64,000 nucleotides of DNA from Clostridium sp. (GTDB lineage Bacteria; Bacillota; Clostridia; Clostridiales; Clostridiaceae): NCBI RefSeq assembly GCF_021372645.1, contig NZ_JAJFUC010000037.1, forward strand, positions 124,001 to 188,000. Direction: 5' to 3'. The translations under genes were made by a program, and so were the position numbers. How positions within the stretch are numbered: the stretch's first letter is position 1; each line of letters opens with the position of its first letter. Shown piece by piece: positions 26,020 through 35,825 of the stretch. The notes beneath the pieces are model-generated. The model worked only from the letters and a program-made list of their open reading frames with translations, made no database searches and was not told the DNA's origin.

Positions 26020-26886
26020 TTATTTTTGTTCTTCTAAAACTTTATAAATTGCTTTTGCAACTCCTAAGTTAATGTTAGTATCAGTTGTGTATTTTGCTAT
26101 TTCTTTTATTTCTGGAATAGCATTTCCCATTGCAACTGATTCAGTGAATTCTGTAAACATAGAATAATCATTGAAGCTATCTCCTAGTACTAAGACTTCA
26201 TCTCTTTTGAATCCCATTTTTTCAGCTACTTTTGCAAGTATAATTCCTTTTTGTGCAGTTATATTGGTAATTTCTATATTATCTTTAAAAGAAGATGAAA
26301 CAGCAACTCCTTTTATTTCTCCTATGATTTTTTTCATTTTATTTATAAGTTCTATATTATTATGAAAAGCTACAAACTTTCTAATTTCCATGTCACTATT
26401 TAAAAATTCATCTAAATCTGAAATATATTTAAGATTAACAAAGTATGGTTGAACCTTAGCAACTTCCATAGCTTTATCTTGGGTAAAATGTGGATTAAAT
26501 GATAAAGTTCTATAAAACATTTCTTTTAGTGCTTCTTCCTTTGTATCAGTAGTATATATTCCTTTATTAGTAAATATTCTTGCAGTTACTTTTTCTTCTT
26601 GTAGAATATGTATTATTCTAGTTGCAGTATTTTGTTCTATATTAATTTCTTGTAATATATTTCCCTCTTCATCTCTATATTCTGCACCATTCATAAGAAC
26701 ACATTGACACTTTATATTATTTTCTTTTAAAACAGGTTCAACAGTATCATATTCTCTACCTGTTGAAATTGCAAATACAATTCCAGCCTCTTCTGCTTTC
26801 TTTATAGCAACTACCGTTTCTTCATCTATTTTATGTTTTTCATTTAATAGAGTCCCATCCATATCTGATGCAATAAGTTTTATCAT
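26020..26886 (-). CDS. Cof-type HAD-IIB family phosphatase
   Basis: 288-aa cytoplasmic sugar- or cofactor-phosphate phosphatase. Motif I is ASDMDGTLLNEKH (nucleophile Asp8, acid Asp10), motif II FAISTGRE, motif IV VLVLGDSFNDYSMF; a type IIB cap lies between (about 85-190). Full length, with AAGGAGAGG before the ATG. Monocistronic. These enzymes have broad, overlapping substrates, so no exact substrate is given. Confidence 0.9.
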   Translation of the reverse strand: MIKLIASDMDGTLLNEKHKIDEETVVAIKKAEEAGIVFAISTGREYDTVEPVLKENNIKCQCVLMNGAEYRDEEGNILQEINIEQNTATRIIHILQEEKVTARIFTNKGIYTTDTKEEALKEMFYRTLSFNPHFTQDKAMEVAKVQPYFVNLKYISDLDEFLNSDMEIRKFVAFHNNIELINKMKKIIGEIKGVAVSSSFKDNIEITNITAQKGIILAKVAEKMGFKRDEVLVLGDSFNDYSMFTEFTESVAMGNAIPEIKEIAKYTTDTNINLGVAKAIYKVLEEQK

Positions 26887-27316
26887 TTTGAATCCTCTCC
26901 TTAACCGTTTTAATTAAATCTTATATATATTATACCAAAGTTTATTTATATAATTATAAAATTGAACACTATTTTCAAATAAATCTAAAGCTCGTCAATC
27001 CATTTTTCTTTAAGACATTTGTAAGACTGTATCCTCAAACTTAGCATTTTAAATAGTAAAGAGCTCTTTTAAAGTACTTTAATTATCTTAAAACAACTCT
27101 TTATTAACATTCACTTAAAACCACTTTTTTTATACATATTACTTTAAAATTTCACCAATACATTTTATTCCTTTAACAATTCTATCATTAGGCATATTCA
27201 AGAAATATTGTAGCTATTGTATAATACAAGAATTATCCTTTTAATATTATCTATGAATATATGCTTTAACAATTCACATATACTAAAAAGTGGATAACAT
27301 TTAAATAGGAGTTATA
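26887..27316. other. 430-base divergent intergenic region
   Basis: Separates the reverse-strand HAD gene from the forward-strand PHP gene and should hold both promoters. It has a loose hairpin GTAAAGAG/CTCTTTATT at about 27056-27116 and a half-site TTAGGCATATTCAAG at 27188, matching one end of the GGCATAT repeat. No coding frame was seen. Confidence 0.5.
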
Positions 27317-28009
27317 ATGTATAAAAAAGGTGATTTTCATATTCACTCTGTTTACTCAGATGGAGGATATACCCCTAGGGAAGTCGTTATGCTATCTAAG
27401 AAAAGGAACGTAGATATTATTGCTTTAACAGATCACAATAACACTTGTGGTTTAGATGAAGCTATTATGGCTGGAAAAGAGTTTGGAATCAAAGTCATTC
27501 CTGGAGTTGAACTTTCGACCAGATATAATAATGTTGGCGTACATGTTTTGGGATATTTTAAAGATGATAGTTATAAAAATGAGCTACTTGTTGAAGTATT
27601 AAAAAATGTAAAAGCTCATAAACTCTCAGGCATTAGACATATATTAGGAAAGCATATAAACTTTCATGTTCGAAAAGATAAACTATGCGTAGAGACAGGC
27701 ATTGAAATTCTAAAATTCTTTGGGGCCACAGTTGTTTTAGCACATCCTGTCCTTTTAAACAGAGCTGATTTTAAGGCTATTATAAAAATGGATTTTGATG
27801 GACTTGAAGCTAAATACTTCAGTAATAGAGATGAGGATACTGAATACTTTTTAAAAGTAGCTAAAGATAAAAATTTACTTTATACAGCTGGCTCAGATTT
27901 TCATAGTTGCAATGAATTTTATAGAGCCCATGGAATAATAGGTGATGTGTATCTTAATGAAAAAGAGATATCTAACTTTTTAGTTGGAGGTAATTTACCT
28001 TATTTATAA
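27317..28009 (+). CDS. PHP domain-containing protein
   Basis: 230-aa metal-dependent phosphoesterase of the PHP superfamily (YciV/TrpH-like). Metal-binding motifs: FHIHSVYSDG at about 7-16, LTDHNNTCG at about 38, a histidine in VLAHPVLLNRADF, and AGSDFHSCN at about 196. Cytoplasmic. TAGGAG lies 6 bases before the ATG. Family members hydrolyse nucleoside phosphates such as pAp or short RNA; the exact substrate here is unknown. Confidence 0.88.
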   Translation: MYKKGDFHIHSVYSDGGYTPREVVMLSKKRNVDIIALTDHNNTCGLDEAIMAGKEFGIKVIPGVELSTRYNNVGVHVLGYFKDDSYKNELLVEVLKNVKAHKLSGIRHILGKHINFHVRKDKLCVETGIEILKFFGATVVLAHPVLLNRADFKAIIKMDFDGLEAKYFSNRDEDTEYFLKVAKDKNLLYTAGSDFHSCNEFYRAHGIIGDVYLNEKEISNFLVGGNLPYL

Positions 28010-28102
28010 TTTTTTATAGATATCCAAAGCAAAAATTATGCTTATGCAGATATTTTATTAAAATAGAGGTGTGTGCATTTATTATTGTTATTACGCAAAA
28101 AA

Positions 28103-28141
28103 TTGTAACTATACTATAGAAAAAACTATATATAGTTACAA
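28103..28141 (-). terminator. Terminator after the calcium ATPase
   Basis: TTGTAACTATA pairs perfectly with TATAGTTACAA (11 bp) enclosing a smaller CTATAG/CTATA stem. On the reverse strand TTTTTTG follows. It is about 180 bases after the ATPase stop and may also act on the convergent PHP transcript. Confidence 0.7.
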
Positions 28142-28318
28142 CTTTAATTATAAACCTTATCTAATATCTTTTTCAATTTTTAAGCATACATCCTGCAATT
28201 TTAGAATCATACATTATACCTTGATTTTTTACTTGTTTCTTCTCTACATATTTCATCACTTATGCATCTTCTATAGTTTTAATTAAAGATTAAGTCATTT
28301 AATCTCTTATGAAATATT

Positions 28319-31075
28319 TTATTTTTGTCTTTTGTATTTTCTTAAAACATATTTTACAATTTCATTTATTACTATTATCATAAATGCTAATCCTAAGACC
28401 TTAATCCACATTAATGGTGGTAATGCTACTGAACTAAAGAAACTAGTAAATACTTGTGTAAATATAATTTGTGCTACTCCTGTAATACATATTGTCTTAA
28501 TTGCTATAGTATTTTTTAAGAAATTAGGGAATATACTATCTGTTCCAAATTCTCTACAGTTAAATGCATTAAATAAAGCACTAAATGCAAACAATCCAAA
28601 TAAAACAGTTTCCATTTCGCTAGCAAATCCAATCTTTTCTGTTGATGCTCCTAAAATATTAAATTTCATTTGTATAAGTAAAATTGATGTTACATATATA
28701 GCATTTAAAACTATACATGTAATCATAGTTTTTGTAATTATATTTGCGTTTCTATCTACAGGTTTTTTATTAAATAGATTATTTCTAATTGGTTCTAAGC
28801 CTAGAACCAATGCTGGTGGTCCATCCATTATAATGTTAATCCATAACAATTGAATTGTAGTAAATGGCATATCAAAATTTAAAATTTGTGATATAATTGC
28901 AATTAAAAATGCAATTATATTTACTGTAATTTGGAATTGTATGAATCTTTGGAAATTTTGATATACTCCTCTTCCCCACTTTATTCCATGAATAATTGTA
29001 GTGAAGTTATCGTCTGTTAAGATTATATCAGCAGCATTTTTTGAAACTTCTGATCCTGAAATTCCCATTGCTATACCAACATCGGCTTTTGTCAAAGCTG
29101 GTGCATCATTTATTCCATCTCCAGTTACGCCGACTACTTCTCCATTATCTTGAAGTGCTCCTACAATTCTCATCTTTGTTTCTGGCTTACTTCTAGCTAC
29201 AATAGCTATACTTTTAATTTCATCTTTTAATTCTTCATCACTTAAAGTATCAATATAAGTTGCTTCTACAGCTTTTTTACCATCTTTAAGCATTCCAAGC
29301 TCTTCTCCTATTGCAATCGCTGTATTTATATTATCTCCAGTTAACATCTTAGTTTCAACACCAGCTTTTTTAGCTGTTGCAATAGCTTCAATTACATCTG
29401 GTCTTAACGGATCTCTTATGGCAACAAAGCCACTAAACACTAATTCATTATTTCCATTTGATAATTCTGGCTTTAAAATGCTTATTTCACTTGTAACCGC
29501 AACCTCTGCTTCTACATCTTCTATAATTCTAAATCCAAAACCTAAAATTCTCATAGATTTTGCTTGCAATTTTTGTATCTCTTTTATTATTTCATTTTTT
29601 CTATCTTCTGTTAAATTAGCAAATTTACCATCTATTACTTCATTAGTAGAATTTGATAATATTATCTCTGGAGCACCCTTTACAAGCACTACATTGTTTT
29701 CTTTAATCTTCATAATTGTTGCCATAAACTTGTTTTTAGAATTAAAAGGAATCTGATGAATAATTTCATTTTCTTTTCTTTCCCTTTTATAATCATAATC
29801 CTCTAAATATGCAAGCAATGCACACTCTGTTGAATTCCCTAAGTAGTTCAATTTATCATCTTCAAAACTAATATGTGCAGTTGAATTTACAAGGCAATTT
29901 TTTATAAAGTGATCATCAATAGCTTCTTTATCTGTGAAAAATTTTCCGTTCAAATAAAGATTTTCTACAGTCATTCTGTTTTGTGTTAAAGTTCCAGTTT
30001 TATCTGAACAGATCACGCTGACAGAACCTATAGTTTCACAAGCTTCTTTTTTAGTAACTAATGCATTAATCTTAGCCATTTTTTGCATTGTGATTGCAAG
30101 TGTCATATTAATCATAGTTGGTAAGCCTTCTGGTACCGCTGCAACTATTAAAGCAATACATACAACAAAAGCTGTCTTCACAGCATCTATTGAATTTAAA
30201 AAAGGTATTATCCCTGACATATCTACATTTAATACATTAGATAAAATCATTTTTGCTACCATAAATATAAATAGTAGTCCTGCTATAACACTAGATATTT
30301 TAGTAATTGTTTTTCCTAAATTGCCCAATTTCCTTTGAAGTGGAGTTTCTTCTTCTTCAATTTGAAGTGTTTGAGCTATTCTACCCATTTCAGTATTGTC
30401 ACCAATGCCAGTCACAACCATAATCGCTTTACCATAGGCAATTAACGTTCCTCCAAATCCCATATTAATTTGTTTAGCTGGGATTGGGTCCTGAATTTTC
30501 TTAACACCACTTCCCTCTATTTCTTCCATGCTAATTATAGCTTTAGCATCTTTTTTAACATCATCCGATTCACCTGTTAGCATATCTTCTCTAACTTTTA
30601 AATCTATTGTTTCAATGAATCTTCCATCTGCTGGTATCATATCTCCTGTTTCAAGATAAACAACATCTCCTGGGACTAAATCACTTTTACTAACTTGTGT
30701 TACTGTACCATTCCTAAGTACTTTTACCACAATATCTTCTGTCATTTTAGCTAAAGCTTCAGCTGCCTTTTTGGATTTCCCTTCAGTTATTATTCCAATT
30801 GTAATTCCTATAGCCACTGCACACACTATACCAATGGCATCATAATATTCTCCAATAATTCCGCTAACTAAAGCTGCTACCAATAAAATAAGCATCATTG
30901 GTTCTAATAAAGCATTCTTTATATCATTAAATATGCTTCCTTCTTCTTTACGTGTAAATTCATTTCTTCCATACTTTTCATTTCTCTCTTTTACTTTTGA
31001 GTCATTTAAACCAACTTCAAAGTTAACATCTAGGTTTTTTAGAACAGATTCTATACTTTCTTTAAAATATTTCAT
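28319..31075 (-). CDS. Calcium-translocating P-type ATPase
   Basis: 918-aa P2-type cation pump that exports Ca2+ using ATP. N-terminal cation-ATPase domain, TGESD actuator loop (about 167), M4 ion site VAAVPEGLP (about 310-318), phosphorylation site DKTGTLTQN (about 355-363), hinge TGDGINDAPAL (about 645), and a C-terminal block of six membrane helices. The PEGL motif is that of SERCA/PMCA-type calcium pumps, not heavy-metal or K+ pumps. ATG preceded by AAAGGAGC. Stands alone. Confidence 0.93.
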   Translation of the reverse strand: MKYFKESIESVLKNLDVNFEVGLNDSKVKERNEKYGRNEFTRKEEGSIFNDIKNALLEPMMLILLVAALVSGIIGEYYDAIGIVCAVAIGITIGIITEGKSKKAAEALAKMTEDIVVKVLRNGTVTQVSKSDLVPGDVVYLETGDMIPADGRFIETIDLKVREDMLTGESDDVKKDAKAIISMEEIEGSGVKKIQDPIPAKQINMGFGGTLIAYGKAIMVVTGIGDNTEMGRIAQTLQIEEEETPLQRKLGNLGKTITKISSVIAGLLFIFMVAKMILSNVLNVDMSGIIPFLNSIDAVKTAFVVCIALIVAAVPEGLPTMINMTLAITMQKMAKINALVTKKEACETIGSVSVICSDKTGTLTQNRMTVENLYLNGKFFTDKEAIDDHFIKNCLVNSTAHISFEDDKLNYLGNSTECALLAYLEDYDYKRERKENEIIHQIPFNSKNKFMATIMKIKENNVVLVKGAPEIILSNSTNEVIDGKFANLTEDRKNEIIKEIQKLQAKSMRILGFGFRIIEDVEAEVAVTSEISILKPELSNGNNELVFSGFVAIRDPLRPDVIEAIATAKKAGVETKMLTGDNINTAIAIGEELGMLKDGKKAVEATYIDTLSDEELKDEIKSIAIVARSKPETKMRIVGALQDNGEVVGVTGDGINDAPALTKADVGIAMGISGSEVSKNAADIILTDDNFTTIIHGIKWGRGVYQNFQRFIQFQITVNIIAFLIAIISQILNFDMPFTTIQLLWINIIMDGPPALVLGLEPIRNNLFNKKPVDRNANIITKTMITCIVLNAIYVTSILLIQMKFNILGASTEKIGFASEMETVLFGLFAFSALFNAFNCREFGTDSIFPNFLKNTIAIKTICITGVAQIIFTQVFTSFFSSVALPPLMWIKVLGLAFMIIVINEIVKYVLRKYKRQK

Positions 31076-31376
31076 TTATTAAGCTCCTTTGTAAAAACAT
31101 TAAACTCTATAAATAGACTTTAGGACACAAAATATATAGTCAATATTAAATTAACTTAATTATTGACTATCAATTCACATATTTATTATAAACTTTTTTT
31201 GATGTAATAGTATTTATTTTAACATATTTTAAATTTTATTTGTACTTTCATAAAACAAAAATAATAAATATATTTGGATTATTCTAAAACATATATATGA
31301 GAATAAAACGAATTATTTTGTAAGCCTGACAGGGTTGAAAAAGGCTGAAACATTAATTTTAATTCCAACCTTGTAT
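31076..31376. other. Intergenic region between recQ and the calcium ATPase
   Basis: 301 bases without a coding frame. It should hold the ATPase promoter. A weak hairpin ACAGGGTTGaaa / ttCCAACCTTGT at about 31329-31375 could end the recQ transcript. Confidence 0.45.
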
Positions 31377-33161
31377 TTATCGTTTGACTTCTTTTTCACT
31401 AGCTAGTTGTATTATATTCAATAATTCTTTTCCATAAGCTTCAATCTTCTTAGTACCAACACCTCTAATTTCTAATAGCTCATCTAAAGTTTTAGGTTTA
31501 CTATTTGATATAGCAATTAAGCTTGTATCAGAAAATATTATGTATGGTTTTATTTTTTCTTTATAAGATTTTTCTTTTCTCCACTTCTTTAAGACCTCAA
31601 ATAACTCTTTATTTAAAATTGGTTCTTCCTTGTCTAAAATCTTGAATACTACTGTTTCCTTACTTTTTAATATCTTCATTGATCTAGCATTAAGTTTTAG
31701 CATTGAGTATGTACCTTCCTTTAAATCAACAAACCCTTCATTTAATAAACTTTTAATTAAATCTTTTATAAAACCATTACCATACTCTTTCATTATTGCG
31801 TATGTGGTTACCTTATCCAAATTGTTCTGTATTATTTTAGGTCCTTTAAATCCCTTTAAGATATCCACAAGAACAGATATACCATATTGTTCTTTAGTTC
31901 TAAAAACTGTGGATAAAATCATTTGGCTCTCTCTTGTAAAATCTTTTAATTCATCATCATTTAAACAATTACTACAATTATTACAGTAACTTAACTTACG
32001 TTCATTTTTGAAGTAATTTAATATATATTTTCTGTAACATTCTTTTAAATTGCAATAATTAATCATGGATTGAAACTTTCTAAGTTGCACTTCTCTTCTA
32101 TTCATCGAAGAGCTCTTATTTATTATATATTCTACTCTTCTTATATCAGCTTCACAATAAAATAAATAACAATCGCATTTTTCTCCATCTCTTCCTCCCC
32201 TACCTATTTCTTGATAGTAGGATTCTATATTCTGTGGAAGCGTAAAATGAATAATAAATCTTATATTAGATTTATCTATTCCCATACCAAAGGCGTTAGT
32301 TGCAATAATTATATCCAAATTCTCATATAAAAAATCTTCTTGAAATTTTTCTTTTTCTTCATCTTTAAGCCCACCATGATATTTGCCTACATTATATCCT
32401 AAGTCCTTTAAATAATAATAAAGATCATCCACTTCTTTTCTAGATGCACAATAAACTATTCCTGCTTCGCTCTCATTATCTCTTATTATATCTTTAAGTA
32501 TTTCAAGTTTATCTACTTCTTTTAGCACATTAAGATTTAGATTTTCCCTATTAATATCTCCTTTATATACATATGGGTTATTTAAGCCTAGAAGTTTTAT
32601 CGAATCTTCTCTAGCCTCTTCTGTTGCAGTAGCTGTAAATGCTGAAACAACTGGTTTATTTTTAAGAATGTTATAAAAACTTGAAATTTCTAAATAACTT
32701 TTTCTAAAATCATGCCCCCATTGTGATACACAGTGAGCTTCATCTATTGCAATTTGAGAAATATGAAGGTCTTTAATCATATCTCTGAATATTTTAGATT
32801 CAAGCCTTTCAGGGGAAATGTAAATTATCTTATATTCCCCCATAGATGCTTCAATTAATATATTTTTTATCATATCCATATTTTGAGTACTATTAATATA
32901 TGCTGCCTTAATTCCAACACCTACTAGATTATCTACTTGATCTTTCATAAGTGAAATCAAAGGTGATATTACAATAGTTATCCCTTGAAATATTATTGCT
33001 GGAATCTGATAACAAACAGACTTACCACCGCCTGTTGGCATAAGGCAAAAAGTGTCTGCACCATTTAAAATGTTATTTATAATTTCAAATTGACCTTTTC
33101 TTAAAGTATCAAATCCATAACATTTTTTTAAAACATAAAAAATTTTTTCTTTGTTATCCAA
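31377..33161 (-). CDS. recQ: ATP-dependent DNA helicase RecQ
   Basis: 594-aa 3'-5' DNA helicase of repair and recombination. Walker A MPTGGGKSVCYQ (about 41-52), DEAH box IDEAHCVSQWGHDFR (about 137), helicase C motifs with QEIGRGGRDG, zinc-binding RecQ-Ct domain (cysteines in CNLKECYRKY and YCNNCSNC), winged helix, and a C-terminal HRDC domain (about 510-585, with LLEIRGVGTKKIEAYG). The ATG at 33161 sits after AAAGGTAAATTAAAG. Full domain set, no sign of damage. Confidence 0.95.
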   Translation of the reverse strand: MDNKEKIFYVLKKCYGFDTLRKGQFEIINNILNGADTFCLMPTGGGKSVCYQIPAIIFQGITIVISPLISLMKDQVDNLVGVGIKAAYINSTQNMDMIKNILIEASMGEYKIIYISPERLESKIFRDMIKDLHISQIAIDEAHCVSQWGHDFRKSYLEISSFYNILKNKPVVSAFTATATEEAREDSIKLLGLNNPYVYKGDINRENLNLNVLKEVDKLEILKDIIRDNESEAGIVYCASRKEVDDLYYYLKDLGYNVGKYHGGLKDEEKEKFQEDFLYENLDIIIATNAFGMGIDKSNIRFIIHFTLPQNIESYYQEIGRGGRDGEKCDCYLFYCEADIRRVEYIINKSSSMNRREVQLRKFQSMINYCNLKECYRKYILNYFKNERKLSYCNNCSNCLNDDELKDFTRESQMILSTVFRTKEQYGISVLVDILKGFKGPKIIQNNLDKVTTYAIMKEYGNGFIKDLIKSLLNEGFVDLKEGTYSMLKLNARSMKILKSKETVVFKILDKEEPILNKELFEVLKKWRKEKSYKEKIKPYIIFSDTSLIAISNSKPKTLDELLEIRGVGTKKIEAYGKELLNIIQLASEKEVKR

Positions 33162-33297
33162 CTTTAATTTACCTTTCTTTATTTAAATAAACTGAAATTA
33201 AATTATCTCCTTAAAAATTATACCTTAGTAACAGTATATACCACACTTTTTATTTCTTAAACACAAATTAAAAAAACACTTTTAAATAACTTCAAAA

Positions 33298-33420
33298 CTA
33301 GAGTTTCGCATTAATGCTACTAAATTTTCCATAAAGTAATGGATTTTTTACCAATGTTATTGCTACTCTGTGCTGCTCTCCACCCGAAAGTTGTGCTGAA
33401 AAGTTTAATGCTTTTATCAT
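33298..33420 (-). pseudogene. ABC transporter ATPase fragment
   Basis: A 40-codon reverse frame includes FSAQLSGGEQHRVAITLVKN, then PLLYG: the ABC signature (LSGGEQ) and the start of Walker B, which then stops being recognisable. There is no Walker A and no ribosome site. It is a leftover of a lipoprotein-export-type (LolD-like) ATPase gene. Confidence 0.75.
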
Positions 33421-33428
33421 AATAAAAA

Positions 33429-33456
33429 GCACTCAACCCTTATAAGAATTGAATGC
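33429..33456 (-). terminator. Terminator after the chemotaxis-like fragment
   Basis: Reverse strand GCATTCAA pairs with TTGAGTGC around a 12-base loop, followed by TTTTTATTATG. It lies 13 bases past the stop of the fragment at 33469. Confidence 0.65.
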
Positions 33457-33468
33457 CCTTTAGCATAC

Positions 33469-33627
33469 TTAAATTTTGAATTCTTGTGCTATTTCACTAA
33501 GTTTTTCAACCATCTCTGCTTGACTTTGTGCAGTTACTGCAGTCTGTAATATAGCTTTTGTTGTTTCATCAGACATATTGTTAACAAATTCTGCTTCATT
33601 ATAGTATTGATCACCTGTAATTTTCAT
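33469..33627 (-). pseudogene. Short frame resembling a chemotaxis-receptor C-terminus
   Basis: 52 codons on the reverse strand: MKITGDQYYNEAEFVNNMSD, then ETTKAILQTAVTAQSQAEMV and EKLSEIAQEFKI. The end resembles the last helix of methyl-accepting chemotaxis proteins, whose tails carry similar QAEMVEKL..F segments. It directly follows the GltD-like gene, has no clear ribosome site and lacks the rest of a receptor. It is likely the tail of a deleted gene, or a small helical protein. Confidence 0.4.
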
Positions 33628-33631
33628 AACT

Positions 33632-34831
33632 TCAAATTGTGGATCTACAATATTCTTCTATAGCTTCTGCAACTATCTTAGCATGTGCTACTGCTTCAAC
33701 AACAGTTCTTGCACCTGTAACTACGTCTCCTGAACCAAATACTCCTGACCTTGTAGTGTTACCTTTTTCATCTGCAATAATAAGTCCTGCGCTATTAGTT
33801 TCAAGTTTAGTAGTATTAGAAACTATATTGGTTTTAGGTGATTGACTTATTGCAATAATTGTAGAATTACATTCAAATAATTCTTCCTTTTCATTATTCT
33901 GATTTTCTTTATTAATTATTTTTACTCCCTCTTCTGTTAATTCAATTGGAGAACTATATAACTTAAATAAAATACCATCTTCTTTAGCCTCTTCTATTTC
34001 TCTTTTAGTAGCACTCATATCTTCAAAATTACCTCTATAAATAACTGTAACCTCATTACAACCATTTCTTTTTGCTGTTCTTGCAGCATCCATAGCAACG
34101 TTTCCAGCACCAATTATTGCAACTTTATTGCCCAACCTATATGTTTCTGGTGATCTAAGATAATCTATGGCAAAATGTACGTTTCCTAATGTTTCTCCCT
34201 TAATATTTAAAGTTTTAGCATTCCATACACCCGTTCCAATAAATATAGCTTTATAATCTTCTTCAAATAATCTATCAATACTTATAACTGGTCCTATAAG
34301 TGTGTTAGGTCTAATCATGACACCAAGCTCAATAAGCTTATCCTCAAGTTTGTCTATTAAATAATTAGGTAACCTATATTCTGGAATTCCGTAACGTAAT
34401 ACCCCTCCAATTTTATTTTTTGAATCAAAAATTGTCACCTTGTATCCTTTTCTTGCCAATATAAAAGCAATTGTCAGTCCTGCTGGCCCGCCTCCTATAA
34501 TAGCAATTCTATCTTTATCCTTTGGTAAATTTTCAAATTTTACTGCATCTAAATATCCTTCTGATATTTCTTTTTCAATATCATAAAATTTAACTGGTTC
34601 TTGCTTTATCCCTCTTATGCAGTTTCCTGCACATTGATTTTCATGAGGACAAACAATTGAACATATTACTGAAAGTGGATTGTTATTAAATAGAATTTCG
34701 CCTGCTTCTTTTAACCTTCCATCTTTATACAGTGCTATTATTTCCGGAATCGGAGTATTTATGGGACAATTGGCTTGACACTTTGGATTTTTACACAATA
34801 AACATCTATTTGCTTCATCTAATAAAAACAT
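33632..34831 (-). CDS. NAD(P)-dependent oxidoreductase, glutamate synthase small-chain-like
   Basis: 399-aa flavoprotein of the GltD/dihydropyrimidine dehydrogenase N-terminal type. The N-terminus has the [4Fe-4S] cysteines in CLLCKNPKCQANCPINTPI and CSIVCPHENQCAGNCIRG; an FAD fold follows with IAIIGGGPAGLTIAFILARKG (about 119-138), then an NADPH fold with VAIIGAGNVAMDAARTAKRNG. The ATG at 34831 is chosen for AAGGGG 9 bases upstream; two earlier in-frame starts lack this. No gltA-type large subunit is next to it, so it may serve another electron acceptor. Exact role unknown. Confidence 0.86.
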   Translation of the reverse strand: MFLLDEANRCLLCKNPKCQANCPINTPIPEIIALYKDGRLKEAGEILFNNNPLSVICSIVCPHENQCAGNCIRGIKQEPVKFYDIEKEISEGYLDAVKFENLPKDKDRIAIIGGGPAGLTIAFILARKGYKVTIFDSKNKIGGVLRYGIPEYRLPNYLIDKLEDKLIELGVMIRPNTLIGPVISIDRLFEEDYKAIFIGTGVWNAKTLNIKGETLGNVHFAIDYLRSPETYRLGNKVAIIGAGNVAMDAARTAKRNGCNEVTVIYRGNFEDMSATKREIEEAKEDGILFKLYSSPIELTEEGVKIINKENQNNEKEELFECNSTIIAISQSPKTNIVSNTTKLETNSAGLIIADEKGNTTRSGVFGSGDVVTGARTVVEAVAHAKIVAEAIEEYCRSTI

Positions 34832-34971
34832 ATAATCTAACCCCTTCATAAACATAAATTTTCAAAAATTAATTTCTAATTTTACACTATATCTAATGAT
34901 ATTTTTCTCATCTGCTTAAGTTAAGTATATTACTTATACCCATAATATTCCTTCATAAATTTATGGATAAT

Positions 34972-35011
34972 AAAAACATGAACTTACCTTGTAGAATAAT
35001 TTCATGTTTTT
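34972..35011 (-). terminator. Bidirectional hairpin after the alsS remnant
   Basis: AAAAACATGAA pairs perfectly with TTCATGTTTTT (11 bp). On the reverse strand ATTATCC follows the terminal T-run; it lies 56 bases after the alsS remnant. Confidence 0.7.
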
Positions 35012-35066
35012 ATATAACCTAAGTTAATTTGTTTGAGTTTTTTAATGTTATTTCTACATTAAATGT

Positions 35067-35402
35067 CTAAAGATTTTCATAAACTTCCTTTAGATGCTCT
35101 GTTAATTTTACATTTTCAACATAATCAACTTGACAATCAATAACTACTGCTACATTTTGCTTAAATGCCTCTTCCAATGTTAGAATTAAATCTTCTGCAT
35201 TTTCTACATGGTATCCTTTTGCATAGATACTTTCCGCAAATTTTACAAAGTCAAGATTAGTAAAGTGAACATAACAACTTTTACCATATTGGTCTTCTTG
35301 CTTCCACTTTATTAAACCATAATGACTATCATTAAAAGTTGTAATAAATTTAATGTTTGAATCTAAAATTTAATTTAATTTCTTATTTTTTTCTGTACCC
35401 AT
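35067..35402 (-). pseudogene. alsS: Catabolic acetolactate synthase remnant with internal deletion
   Basis: A ribosome site (AAAGGAATTTGATT) and ATG at 35402 start MGTEKNKKLN and stop at once. A downstream stretch then reads TTFNDSHYGLIKWKQEDQYG, VHFTNLDFVKFAESIYAKGY and AVVIDCQVDYVENVKLTEHL, then KEVYENL and TAG. That is the C-terminal TPP-domain end of AlsS-type acetolactate synthase. The roughly 440 residues between are gone. Like galK here, both ends of the gene remain. An intact enzyme would make acetolactate from pyruvate. Confidence 0.85.
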
Positions 35403-35825
35403 AATCAAATTCCTTTACCAATATATTTATTAATATTTTATTAAATTTTATATTTTTTGTAAAGATTACTGATATACTAGGATTGTTTTATTATTACTTT
35501 CTTAAATACCACATTTTAATTAATTACACTTCCTTCTTATATTACCACAGTAAAAAGATTATAATCAAGTAAATTCCCACATAAAATAGCATAACCTAGT
35601 AAAAAGTAAACTTTTCCATTTGAATAATGCGAATGGTATTCAATTCTATATAATGGATTTTGATTATGTAGATCCCTCTTAAAACTATAAATATTAACTT
35701 ATTTTATTATATAAATATAAATTATTCAATGATTAAATTAAAACATTTAAGCATATAAATTAAAAAACTTTCATTCTTAAAAATATTAACAAAAAAGTTT
35801 TATTCTTTTTAAATAAAAATTATTT
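35403..35825. other. Intergenic region between thiE and the alsS remnant
   Basis: About 420 bases with no coding frame. It holds the degraded relative of the 212-bp element (35588-35745) and, at 35764-35801, a weak reverse-strand terminator AAAACTT/AAGTTTT followed by TTAATTT for the thi operon. Confidence 0.55.
35588..35745. repeat. Degraded relative of the 212-bp inverted-end element
   Basis: Shares with 50081-50250 the left end (TAGCATAACCTAGTAAAAAG versus TAGGATAACCTCGTAAAAAA), the segment CATTTGAATAATGCGAATGG, and TATTTTATTATATAAATAT with ATTATTCAATGATTAAAT. The right inverted end is not recognisable. Confidence 0.75.

Noticed and set aside
33298..33420. Small functional ABC protein
   Set aside because: It lacks Walker A and most of the ATPase fold, so only a fragment is supported.
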